Assembly: GCA_000697335.1 (NCBI GenBank)
Contig: JNEM01008727.1
Coordinates: forward strand, 1-22,062
Source: Conidiobolus incongruus B7586
Lineage: Eukaryota > Entomophthoromycota > Entomophthoromycetes > Entomophthorales > Conidiobolaceae
Reading direction: 5' to 3'
DNA: 22,062 nucleotides
Part shown: positions 1 to 8,672 of the stretch, one piece after another
Numbering within the stretch: position 1 is the stretch's first letter
How the letters are laid out: each line of letters starts with the position of its first letter
The notes under the pieces: model-generated
Told to the model about the DNA's origin: nothing
Seen by the model: the letters and a program-made list of their open reading frames with translations, nothing else
The model's database searches: none
Program-made: the position numbers and the translations under genes

Positions 1-1031
1 AAATCTGCATTTATTAAATGATTTATTTTTCTAAAGCTAAAAAGGATATTATTTAAAATTATTTATATTTAGAAAATTAATTTTTATTATTGTATTTTAT
101 TAATTTATAAAATAAAAAATCAAAAAAATATTTATTAATTTTAGTTAAAAAAATCAAAATAATTTAATATTGATTATATAAATATTTTTTAAATATTGAA
201 ATTAAAATTTAAATTAATTAATAAAAATATAAAATAAATAACTTATAATTCAACAAAAGCTTAGAAAAAAGCTAGAGTAGCTATAGTTAAATAATACTTA
301 CTAAAATATAACTAAAATCCAAATTCTATAATAAATTTTTCTAATTGATAAATCTTAAATTTATTTATAACATTTTATTTAAAAAAACTAAAATATTAAG
401 TTAAAATAATCCTTTTTGTAAATTTTAATAAACAAATATTTAATTATGAAATGAATATTAATTATTATAGTAAATTTTAATAATATATAGTTTTCTTATT
501 TAATTTTTTAAGATAAAATAATTAATAATAAGTTTTATATTATTTTTTATATGAAGTAATTTTTAATTAGTATTTTTATAATAGATTAAAAATACCAGTT
601 ATTTTATATAATAATTATAAAATATATACAGTTTAATTTATAAAAGATTTTTTATATAAAAATCTAAAAAAAGTTATCATATTTAATATATTCACTAGAT
701 TAAAACCTATATGATTATAATTGTTTTAAGAAATTAAAAAATATATTTATAAGAAAAAATATTTTTACAAATATATTAAATTAGTTTGTAAATCATTAAA
801 TTTTGGTTTTTAATAAAAAGAATTATTATTTAAGTATTAGAGACTTTGTAAAAGTATAAAAAAGAGCTATTAATAATAAAATGAGTATTAATTTTATATT
901 GTGTAATAAATTTTATAAATCATGTATTAATATTTTTATTTAATTTTAATTTTAAAATTGTGCCATTAATTAATTTCTGTACTAATAAATTTGAATAGTT
1001 GATAAAAATATTTGAGAAATTAAAAAAATAT
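1..1031. other. AT-rich gene-free left end
   Basis: About 1 kb of strongly AT-biased DNA downstream of leuA. No gene, RNA or repeat boundary could be recognised. A 14-base word, AAAATATAACTAAA (about 303), recurs at about 21323 near the right end. In such composition this is only a hint of a shared repeat. Confidence 0.5.
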
Positions 1032-1037
1032 TTTATT
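1032..1037 (-). terminator. Possible poly(A) signal of leuA
   Basis: AATAAA on the minus strand, 54 bp after the leuA stop. The other three intact genes have the same hexamer 41-65 bp after their stops, so the spacing is consistent. The hexamer is common in DNA this AT-rich. Confidence 0.4.
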
Positions 1038-1090
1038 GATTAGGATTATATGCACATAATAGGAATTAATAATAAAATTCTTAATGTTGT

Positions 1091-2893
1091 TTAAGGTCCC
1101 TGAGTGTAGAGTCTGGGACTATCGAAATTATCTTTTTCTTCTAAAACTCGGTTGACGGCGTGGAGGTATGCTTTGGCACTAGCTCTCAAAATATCGGGAT
1201 CGGTACCTTGCCCACGGAAGGATATGGGTGAGGTTTTGTTGAGACGAGTCTGTTGGTCGAGTTCAACGCCACTGTCGCTGCTGCCAAGACTGTCAGAGGG
1301 TGTGATAGGTGTAATCTTGACTACTGAAGTACCGAGGGCGTCGGTGTCTTCGGTGACGCTCTTGACTTCGAAGTATTGGAGTTGGAATTGCATGCCAATG
1401 ATACGCATAATGGCCTTGAAAATTGCATCGACGGGACCGTTACCCACAGCGGCATCAGTGAATTCTTGGAATTGATCAGCTTCTCCTACTTGCTTCAAGA
1501 TAGTAACTGTGGCAGTAGCATTGTTCTCATTGGCTGAGGTAACTTGGAGAGCCCCAAGTTTGTAAATTTGTTCGGGTTGTCTCACTTGATCTTCAAGCAA
1601 GGCTACGAGATCTTGATCAGTAACCTTCTTCTTGGAGTCAGCAAGCGCCTTGAACCTGACGAATGTAGCTTGAATTTGTTCATCAGAAAGATCCTTGTAG
1701 CCCATTTCAGCCAAATGAGTTTTAAAGGCATTTCTACCGGAATGTTTGCCCAAAACTAAGGAGTTGGATGGAACACCGACTGTTTCTGGGGAAATAATTT
1801 CATAAGTTTGCTGATGTTTGAGAACGCCGTCCTGATGGATGCCTGACTCGTGTGCAAATGCATTCGCACCTACAATAGCTTTGTTGGCTTGAACTGCCAT
1901 ACCAGTGTATTGTGATACAAGCTTAGATACACCATAGATTTGAGTGGTGTCAATATGAGTTGATGTAACAGGATAGCGATCGGGATGGACATAGAGGGTC
2001 ATAGCAACTTCTTCGAAGGAGGTGTTACCAGCACGTTCGCCAATACCATTAATTGTGACTTCAACTTGACGGGCTCCTGCAGATACACCAGCGAGAGTGT
2101 TGGCAGTAGCCAAGCCCAAATCATTGTGACAGTGAGTTGACCAAATAACTTTATCAGAGCCCTTAGTATTCTTAATGAGATAACTCATAATGTCATAATA
2201 TTCCTGAGGGGTGTTATAACCAACTGTATCTGGAATATTAAGAGTAGTAGCACCAGCTTCAATCACAGCACTCAAAACTTGGCAGAGGAAGTCCTTATCA
2301 GATCTACCAGAGTCTTCAGGGGAGAATTCGACTTCCTCACACAAAGATTTGGCATGTTTGACAGCTGCAATAGCTTGTTCAATGCACTGTTCTCTCGTAA
2401 TCTTCAATTTGTATTGCAAATGAATGTCTGAAGTGGCCAAGAATGTGTGGATACGTTTCCTGGGAGCTGGTTCAATGGCAGCGAAGCAACGATCAATATC
2501 TTTTATGACGGCTCTGGCGAGACCACAAATTACCTACATTTATCTTTATGTTAATATAATGATATCAAAATGTATAAATATGTGATAATATACCATTGGT
2601 CTTCCATCTTTTCTGCCTTCTGTCAATGGACCAATTTGGGTGGCAATAGCGTGAACCGCTTGGAAATCACCTTCACTGGCAACTGGGAATCCGGCTTCGA
2701 GTACGTCAATACCCAAGCGACTCAAATGGCGGGCAATATCCAACTTTTCACTTACTGAGAGGGTGACACCAGGGGACTAGAGTTAGGTTAGAAAAATGGA
2801 ATCATAATAGTTTATGTTTGGTGAATTTACCTGTTCACCATCTCTCAAAGTAGTATCAAAATATACAATAGGAAGTTTATCTTGTGTAGTCAT
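1091..2893 (-). CDS. leuA: 2-isopropylmalate synthase, bacterial/plant-like (LeuA) type; three exons
   Basis: Condenses acetyl-CoA with 2-oxoisovalerate, the first committed step of leucine synthesis. Exons are 2893-2831, 2776-2594 and 2533-1091; all joins are in phase and give 562 residues. The TIM barrel starts almost at the N terminus with DTTLRDGEQ (residues 13-21; Arg17, Asp18 catalytic/metal). HCH at 216-218 in STHCHNDLG supplies metal ligands, followed by [11 protein letters not shown] (about 247-257) and [12 protein letters not shown] (about 310). The C-terminal leucine-feedback domain runs from about 406 to 546, with AVGNGPVDA (444-452) and [20 protein letters not shown] near the end. 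The ATG at 2893 is chosen because it places the barrel motif eight residues away after a short leader. No mitochondrial presequence is visible. A Ser/Asp-rich stretch (about 493-517) lengthens the regulatory domain. The family is certain; cytosolic location is inferred. Confidence 0.95.
2534..2593 (-). other. leuA intron 2 (60 bp, phase 0)
   Basis: The donor GTATAT follows the ATG (Met) codon of DGRPM and the acceptor TGTAG precedes [14 protein letters not shown] branch-site candidate lies about 25 bases before the acceptor. Read through, the frame leaves the family sequence (VYYHIF) and stops. Spliced, it gives the expected [12 protein letters not shown]. Confidence 0.93.
2777..2830 (-). other. 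leuA intron 1 (54 bp, phase 0)
   Basis: The donor GTAAAT follows codon 21 (CAG) and the acceptor TCTAG precedes the Ser codon of SPGV. A CTAAC branch-site candidate lies just upstream of the acceptor. Removing the intron restores the continuous family motif [13 protein letters not shown], which supports both junctions. Confidence 0.93.
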
Positions 2894-2940
2894 TATGCCA
2901 ATATTATATGATGAATTGAGAATATATCACAGTTTAATAG

Positions 2941-2998
2941 TAATAATAATAATGGATCAGAATATATAATAATTATTTATATTATTATTATTATTATT
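2941..2998. repeat. Paired trinucleotide repeats, (TAA)n and (ATT)n, in the leuA leader
   Basis: (TAA)n at 2941-2953 and (ATT)n at 2981-2998 are complementary and could pair as a stem of about 13 bp around a 27-nt loop. They lie 48-105 bp upstream of the leuA ATG, in the likely 5' untranslated or core promoter region. Confidence 0.75.
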
Positions 2999-3053
2999 TT
3001 AATTGTTATTTGTTATCAAATAAATAATCGTTGATTGCAATAACTAGTTCAAG

Positions 3054-3061
3054 CTTATATA
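3054..3061 (-). promoter_or_regulatory. Possible TATA box of leuA
   Basis: TATATAAG on the minus strand, about 160 bp upstream of the leuA ATG. The position is plausible for a fungal promoter, but TATA-like words are frequent here by chance. Confidence 0.3.
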
Positions 3062-3120
3062 AATGCCACTGAATCCTTAAATTCAAACCAAGTTTCATGT
3101 GACGTAGAAACTATGGAGAA

Positions 3121-3127
3121 TGACTCA
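3121..3127. promoter_or_regulatory. Gcn4/CPC1-type site (TGACTCA), proximal to leuA
   Basis: An exact match to the near-palindromic bZIP site used in fungal general amino-acid control, about 230 bp upstream of the leuA ATG. A second exact copy lies at 3432. Leucine synthesis genes are classical targets of this control in yeasts; use of the site here is inferred. Confidence 0.6.
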
Positions 3128-3431
3128 TGCTGAATTTTGAATCTAACACTTTAATTTCCTTATACAGTCAATTTTCACCAATTATTGATATTGATTAATC
3201 TAATAGATAATCTAAAGTTGTTGACTGGCTTGTTTTATAGAATTGATTTCAATCCACATTCGTATATTTTTTTCAGTCCACTTAGTGAACATATGACCAG
3301 TTTGTTCAACTATCTATTATGTGAAATAGTCCGAATCTGCTCAGTTGATTGGTTACTTGAGGACCCTTGACGTGTTCAATCTAAATAATCCATTTTCATA
3401 AATTTAATAATTTTGGGATAATGATGAATAC

Positions 3432-3438
3432 TGACTCA
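3432..3438. promoter_or_regulatory. Gcn4/CPC1-type site (TGACTCA), distal to leuA
   Basis: A second exact TGACTCA, about 540 bp upstream of the leuA ATG. I see only four TGACTCA/TGAGTCA words in the window, and two lie in this upstream region. Confidence 0.5.
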
Positions 3439-3500
3439 TTCATCTTATAAAAGAAAAATAAATATAAACTTACTAAAATAGGAAATCCATTAAATTTTTG

Positions 3501-3545
3501 GGAATATTCACGAAAATTCCAATCTATTAATACTATGAATATTCA
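3501..3545. promoter_or_regulatory. Heat-shock-element cluster (HSF-type sites)
   Basis: Four contiguous alternating pentamers fill 3501-3520: gGAAt, aTTCa, cGAAa, aTTCc. Two more (tGAAt, aTTCa) fill 3536-3545, exactly three pentamer lengths later and so in register. This is the nGAAn/nTTCn arrangement bound by heat-shock-factor trimers. The only gene whose 5' end faces this region is leuA, whose ATG is about 610 bp away; the divergent transporter ends its 3' side here. An unannotated transcript is another possible target. Confidence 0.55.
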
Positions 3546-4037
3546 AAAAGTCATGAAGAAGAGATTTAATACTTAATGTTAATAGTAATAATCGTAAACT
3601 GTAACTTAATGTTCTATGTTCATATCATATCTTTAGAATCAATTAGGGATATTCGACAATTAGAATCAATAAAGGTAGAAAATAAAATTCCTGATGAAAT
3701 ATGTTTTATAGATGACTAAATCGAATATATATTTTGAAAAACAATGTCTAATGTATATATTCAATATTTTTATTAAACTTGATAATCTATACTTTTATTT
3801 AAAATGTGTTTTTAAATTTTTTATATTTCAAACATTAATAATATATATTATTCTTCTCACTAAATTATCAATAATAATTTCAAAAAAACTTCTATCTAGT
3901 AAGTTTATATAATATTACTTACAATAATGATTTTCAAAATCCTTTATTAACTTGAGATATATCTATTGATATTTCATATTATGATTTTTGCATACATTAA
4001 TCATCTGATTAATTCAAGAAAATCTTCTGATCATTAT

Positions 4038-4392
4038 TGTTGCAGTTAGTAGATCCGGAAATAGCGCGTTGGTACATCTAAGCCATAATGATCTGAAATA
4101 AGTTGCTGACGACTAGGGGTAAGTACTCGAGAACTTGGGCTACAACTAGTTGCGCAAGTGTCGGTTCGAACGGCCTTTGATGAATAGGTATTAATGATAC
4201 GTGATAGAGAATAGAATAAGGTGCGTCCATATGTTTGTAGTAGGATTAGCTTTTATTTTCAATGTTATTAGCGTGGTAACGTAGTCGCAGGTTGCAGCTT
4301 AATAGTTAAGGAAGAGTTATGAATCTTCCGCACATGTTAAGGGAGCTTAGGTCTGAATTCGAGAATATCAGGTAATATTACGGGTTGTAACA
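4038..4392. mobile_element. Solo LTR of an LTR retrotransposon
   Basis: A 355-bp block, clearly richer in G and C than its surroundings. It begins TGTTGCA and ends TGTAACA, a terminal inverted repeat with the canonical TG..CA ends. It is flanked by a perfect 5-bp target duplication, ATTAT, at 4033-4037 and 4393-4397. No internal retroelement region is attached on either side, so it is a solo LTR left by recombination. TG..CA ends and a 5-bp duplication fit either the Ty3/gypsy or Ty1/copia class; the sequence alone does not decide which. Crisp ends and composition suggest a relatively young fossil. Orientation is not determined. Confidence 0.85.
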
Positions 4393-4397
4393 ATTAT

Positions 4398-5447
4398 ATT
4401 ACCAAATATAACTTAAAATATAAATATACAATAAACTTGGTGATATATCTAGGAAAATTCTTCTAATATTCCAATTAAGGACCGAAATCAATAACCAATA
4501 TTAATATATGTTTTGAATTTTTGATATTATGATTTCTTATTATTGATAATTCATTTTTTCTAGTATATTCCATTATTATTAAAAGATCTATTTAATAAAT
4601 TAACATATAAGATTAATTTAGTGATCATAATTTATAATTGAAATATCATATAAATCTTCTAAATCTAAATAATTCTAAAATTATCTTTAAGAATATTTGT
4701 ATTAAATCTTTAAATCACTATCTATGAATAGATCTAAGCTTTTATTTCTTAAACTTAATTATATCATCCTATTTATCAATTTTTGGGATGAAGTTTTTGT
4801 TAATTTTGATATAATCATTCTAAATAATATTAAAATACCTTAATGATAAAAACTTTCTAATAAACCAATATTATAACATTATTAATATTATTTTTGTGAT
4901 GAATATTGATTTATTTTTAAAACTGAATATTTTAATACTATTGTATAAATGTCTCATTATTTGCGATTAATTTATCTTTTTTGATTATGTATAAAAGGTA
5001 AAGCTATTATTACACTGAGTAGACTATTAATAATATATAATTTGTATGCAAATTATATATTATTGGATATGAAATATACATGTTTAATTTATCTCAACAT
5101 TGATTGCAATTTTTATGATTTAGATTTACATTTTTATAAAAATATGTTTATCTATTCAGTCTTATTGTTAATCTATTTGGATAAATAAAATATGTTAATT
5201 AAACAGAAAAACAATTTTATCTTCCAATAAAATAATTTAATAAATATATTCACCATATGATTATTTTTATTACTATTTGTATATATTGACAGGTAGGAGG
5301 AAATTAGACTATACAATTTGAAATACCTAAACTATAATTTTGCATAAACCTCTAATTAATCCAACCATAAACACACTATAAATCTATTAATATTGATCAT
5401 TTTGTAAAATAATTTAATTTTCAAATTTAATTAAATATTTGAATAAT
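4398..5447. other. AT-rich intergenic DNA between the solo LTR and the divergent MFS gene
   Basis: No gene, RNA gene or recognisable element seen. It contains one long perfect inverted repeat (5029-5064, listed separately). It lies on the 3' side of the MFS gene and the 5' side of leuA. Confidence 0.6.
5029..5064. repeat. Perfect 16-bp inverted repeat with a 4-nt spacer
   Basis: The arm AATAATATATAATTTG at 5029-5044 and its exact complement at 5049-5064 flank TATG. AT-rich DNA makes short palindromes common, but a perfect 16-bp arm is long. No target duplication is evident, so its origin (cruciform, transposon remnant or chance) is open. Confidence 0.8.
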
Positions 5448-5453
5448 TTTATT
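5448..5453 (-). terminator. Possible poly(A) signal of the divergent MFS gene
   Basis: AATAAA on the minus strand, 52 bp after the stop codon, a spacing like those of the other genes here. Confidence 0.4.
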
Positions 5454-5504
5454 TTTAAGTTATATAAACATATAAATTGCAAGATTGCTAAAGTATTATA
5501 TATT

Positions 5505-6878
5505 TCAAATTTTAACCTCTTTAAAATACATATTACAGCAATAGACCCATACACTCGAAATTATGCCAAAACACGAGCATACTAAGATCAGGTACGAATT
5601 CATGGTACCCGTCATCTTGATACTGTGAGTAATGATTAACAACAGTAAACACGGTATGATGTGATTCAGTTGAATTGTTGTTAACAGTATTGATTTCATT
5701 TCATTTCCATCCGCTTGTAATTGAAAGCTTTCATTTAGACTAAATAATAGTAGTGGAAAGTAACCACCTATTAAAACATGAAAGATTGAAGAAAATACTA
5801 ATGTTAAAACATAGTTCAGCTGAATCATCCATATCAAGAATCCCAGTATTCCCATTAAAGCAACTATAACCACCACAAAATTTTTAGATTTGAAACGATC
5901 ACCCAAAATCCCGAGGAGAATTGATCCCACGCACCAACTGAAAATATCGATAATAGTGAGTATCAAGGACTGTGATTTTGAAAACTTCATAATACTTTGC
6001 AAAATATACGAAATTCCCGAAATATTTACACTGGCACAAAAGCTGAAGATAAACCAAATACAAAAGTGGAAACTGAGCAGCATATTCCAATTAATTCGGA
6101 ATCTCGTCTGTATCAAAATAAAGTCGATCTTTTGAGGAAAATTCAGATTAAACACAATTTGTAGGAATAGGAATATAAATGACATGATTCTAATTCCCCA
6201 ACCCAAGCTCGTGTGCTGCTTTATCAAACCTACACATATCGTCAGCAGTTGCGTGACTGTCATACTAGCTGCAATGGTGCCACCAAACCAGATGGTGATA
6301 CTCCCATCCGCGACCCAATTAATTAAGATCAATAACTGAATAATAAACAATTCAAAACTAGAAAAAATTCCCAAACAAATAAATATCAATACAAATTCCT
6401 TGACAATTAAATTAAAACTGTTACCAAGCAAACACATTGTGACGACCAAAAAATTAATGTTAATTAACAGCTTAAAATTGATATTTTCAATAATAAGGCT
6501 GAGTGTGATTACTCCCAAATGAAATAATAGTATGAGTATCATTGTAGTGACGATTAGGTTGAACTTTGAAATTTCAGTAATCATCTTATCATAGTGCTGA
6601 AAGTACTCTGCAAACGTGTTGATATAGCTCATTGCAATGCTCTGCATAATACACACCGCCACTATAAATTGTCTAGTTGTCAATATATTTGCATCGCCTC
6701 GGTCTTCGCCCTCTATCCCATCATTATCTTCCACCCCAAACCTCCTAGAATTTCGAGTGGAAGCCAATGAATTTGCATCACTGCAAAATTCGCTAAGGTT
6801 GTTCAAGGATTCTAAGGGTAATGACGATGTACAAATTTTGGAGAGTTGTTTCTTTGACAAGTGAGGACTTAAAAACAT
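5505..6878 (-). CDS. Divergent major-facilitator (MCT-like) membrane protein
   Basis: A 457-residue single-exon gene. A hydrophilic, Ser/Asp/Glu-rich N tail (about 1-65) is followed by about 12 hydrophobic helices, near 68-88, 105-128, 137-158, 162-186, 195-217, 228-246, then 263-285, 304-323, 334-352, 356-378, 395-417 and 427-448. The order, the short central loop and some landmarks align by eye with the MCT-like genes to the right: TIWFGG opposite SFWFKK, and GILGDRFK opposite GSLADHIG. This makes it a distant relative. It lacks the family's TM1 DxGxAW signature, the GxLTDxxGYR loop of the N half, the glycine-rich TM5 and the TM8 arginine. It is probably a transporter or a transporter-derived protein of unknown substrate. 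The full-length open frame argues that it is functional. The ATG at 6878 is the first in frame. Confidence 0.75.
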   Translation of the reverse strand: MFLSPHLSKKQLSKICTSSLPLESLNNLSEFCSDANSLASTRNSRRFGVEDNDGIEGEDRGDANILTTRQFIVAVCIMQSIAMSYINTFAEYFQHYDKMITEISKFNLIVTTMILILLFHLGVITLSLIIENINFKLLININFLVVTMCLLGNSFNLIVKEFVLIFICLGIFSSFELFIIQLLILINWVADGSITIWFGGTIAASMTVTQLLTICVGLIKQHTSLGWGIRIMSFIFLFLQIVFNLNFPQKIDFILIQTRFRINWNMLLSFHFCIWFIFSFCASVNISGISYILQSIMKFSKSQSLILTIIDIFSWCVGSILLGILGDRFKSKNFVVVIVALMGILGFLIWMIQLNYVLTLVFSSIFHVLIGGYFPLLLFSLNESFQLQADGNEMKSILLTTIQLNHIIPCLLLLIITHSIKMTGTMNSYLILVCSCFGIISSVWVYCCNMYFKEVKI

Positions 6879-6929
6879 TGAGTTCTTCCAAAAAATTCCA
6901 AATATTTAGTAAATTTGTGGATATTTATA

Positions 6930-8472
6930 TGTATAGGGAATATTTGAAATAAGACGATCTCTCTAAATTTCCTGAAAATCAGATATCAAGTTGATTTGGC
7001 AAGGATTTTCTATTTAATTATGTTATTTTGGGTTGGTTATGTTCTCTATATTTTTAGATTAAGCCTATAGTTGGCAATCTGAGTCATTTCATTTATATTT
7101 GAAGATAATTATTTATAACTATATCTGATTTAAAATATATTAGAGTAATTTTGATTGTTTATTCTAAAATTATAAAATTCGTTTGAATTCAATTAGCAAG
7201 CAAAACACAATTAAATATATTGAAAATAAAATACTAATAATAGTTCTTTAAATGATATTCTGCAAGTTAGGTAACAATTTTAACTTTTTTCATTATCTTA
7301 AACCATTTTAACAGCAACCTTTGTATATACTATTAGTGCATTTAAATAAATTTTATTAATTGAAAACTAAACTACCATATTTCATTCAATATACTGTTAT
7401 AGGCACTTTAAAGAATAGTTAATGCTGTTTGAATATATCTATAACTATATATTAAATCCTATAATTTTTTTCAGAAGATAATTATATTTGTGTTCATTCA
7501 ATATTCTGAAGTTTTTTTTCAATATACTAATTGTATAATTTGACATTATATAAGCGTTAAAATATATGTTAACTGAAATTTTGTTTTAAAATCCTGGTTA
7601 ACTAATTTTGGACATTGTTAGTTCACATATTTCGCCAATTAAAATTTTTATTATTTTATTCAAAAAATAGAATTAATTTTTATGGATATTTAGTCAAGCA
7701 TATATTAACTTATTAATCAAATATGATTCATTCAATATAAAAAATCCAGTGACTATATTATTTCGTATTATACTATGGTTAATTAAATTTATATTCAAAA
7801 TTTCTGAAAATTTTATGTTTTTTTGAAACATTATGATAAATATAGCGGATTAACTTAAATTTTCAATTCTTTTTGTACTTATTACCAACCAATTAAAATT
7901 ATCATATGATAAAGAAAATTCATTCATTGTAATTGAAATTCAAGTAATTATTAAATATAATACTTAAATTCTTTAGATTTATGCTTATATTCTCGTAATA
8001 TAAATCCAAGAAAATCGGTAATTGTTGATATATATCAAAATATAATAGTTGCTTTATCATAATGATAGCTTTTTTACATATATATCAATTAATATTTAGT
8101 ATATTAGATGTGTATCAATAATATTTTTTCCAATTATTTTAATTTTCGAGATATATTAAACAAATAATTAATTTTATGAAGTAGAAGGATTACAAATATT
8201 TTTTTAAATATTGAACTATATCATAAGATTGCATAATATATGATACAAATATTCTATAGAATTGATTACTAATCAGTTGATATTAGATATAGTAATTTTG
8301 TACCCGAATTTTAGTTAAGGCCTATATAATTTGAAAATATTGATAATTGAATTTTATTATATTATATGGTATTTATAATTATATACTGAATCAATATATC
8401 TAAGGTTCACAATAGTTCGAAAAATCGAATCATTTTAAGATTAAATTCATGCAAGAAATTTAATTTTGATAT
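6930..8472. other. Intergenic region between divergently transcribed MFS genes
   Basis: About 1.5 kb of AT-rich DNA between the minus-strand divergent MFS gene and plus-strand transporter A. It must hold both promoters. Apart from the TGAGTCA at 7080 and the TATA-like word at 8473, I see no gene, repeat or element. Confidence 0.6.
7080..7086. promoter_or_regulatory. Gcn4-type site (TGAGTCA) upstream of the divergent MFS gene
   Basis: An exact match to the bZIP site about 200 bp upstream of the start at 6878. One or so copies are expected in a window of this size and composition by chance, so support is modest. Confidence 0.3.
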
Positions 8473-8480
8473 TATAAATA
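8473..8480 (+). promoter_or_regulatory. TATA-box candidate of transporter A
   Basis: TATAAATA followed by GGG, about 200 bp before the ATG. Transporter B has TATAAATA followed by TAGG at about 160 bp before its ATG, so the word is shared by the two paralogues. Confidence 0.4.
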
Positions 8481-8672
8481 GGGTGCTGTGACTAGGAAAT
8501 GTTGCATTTCAATTTTGAAATTTTTAAATACTTAATTACATATTGATTACTTTTTTTAATTATCTTTGATTAATAATTAAATAATTATTTTATTGTTAAT
8601 TTTATGGTTATATATTCTTTCAAAATCCAATTATTAATTCTTGTGAATCTTGAAAATTCGTATTTAACTTAA

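Larger units (their letters stand above)
2999..4032. other. Non-coding region upstream of leuA
   Basis: About 1 kb with no supportable gene. The part at 3061-3380 is less AT-biased than the rest and probably belongs to the leuA promoter or leader. Short open frames at 3185-3370 and 3712-3912 (plus) encode low-complexity Leu/Ile/Phe-rich peptides with no recognisable motif and are not called. Regulatory words found here are listed separately. Confidence 0.6.

Noticed and set aside
3185-3370. 61-codon plus-strand frame upstream of leuA
   Set aside because: No motif, no clear ATG context, and it lies in the probable promoter region of leuA.
3712-3912. 66-codon plus-strand frame
   Set aside because: Ile/Phe/Leu/Lys-rich translation typical of random AT-rich DNA, with no conserved features.
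4038-4392. GC-richer island with a B-box-like word (GGTTCGAACGG) and several hairpins, first read as a structured RNA gene or tRNA-derived SINE
   Set aside because: No matching A box, no tRNA fold (the supposed T stem does not pair), and the block is exactly bounded by TG..CA ends and a 5-bp duplication, which identifies it as a solo LTR.
5890-6864. Frames overlapping the divergent MFS gene in other phases
   Set aside because: Shadows of the 457-residue gene; only that frame gives a coherent 12-helix protein.
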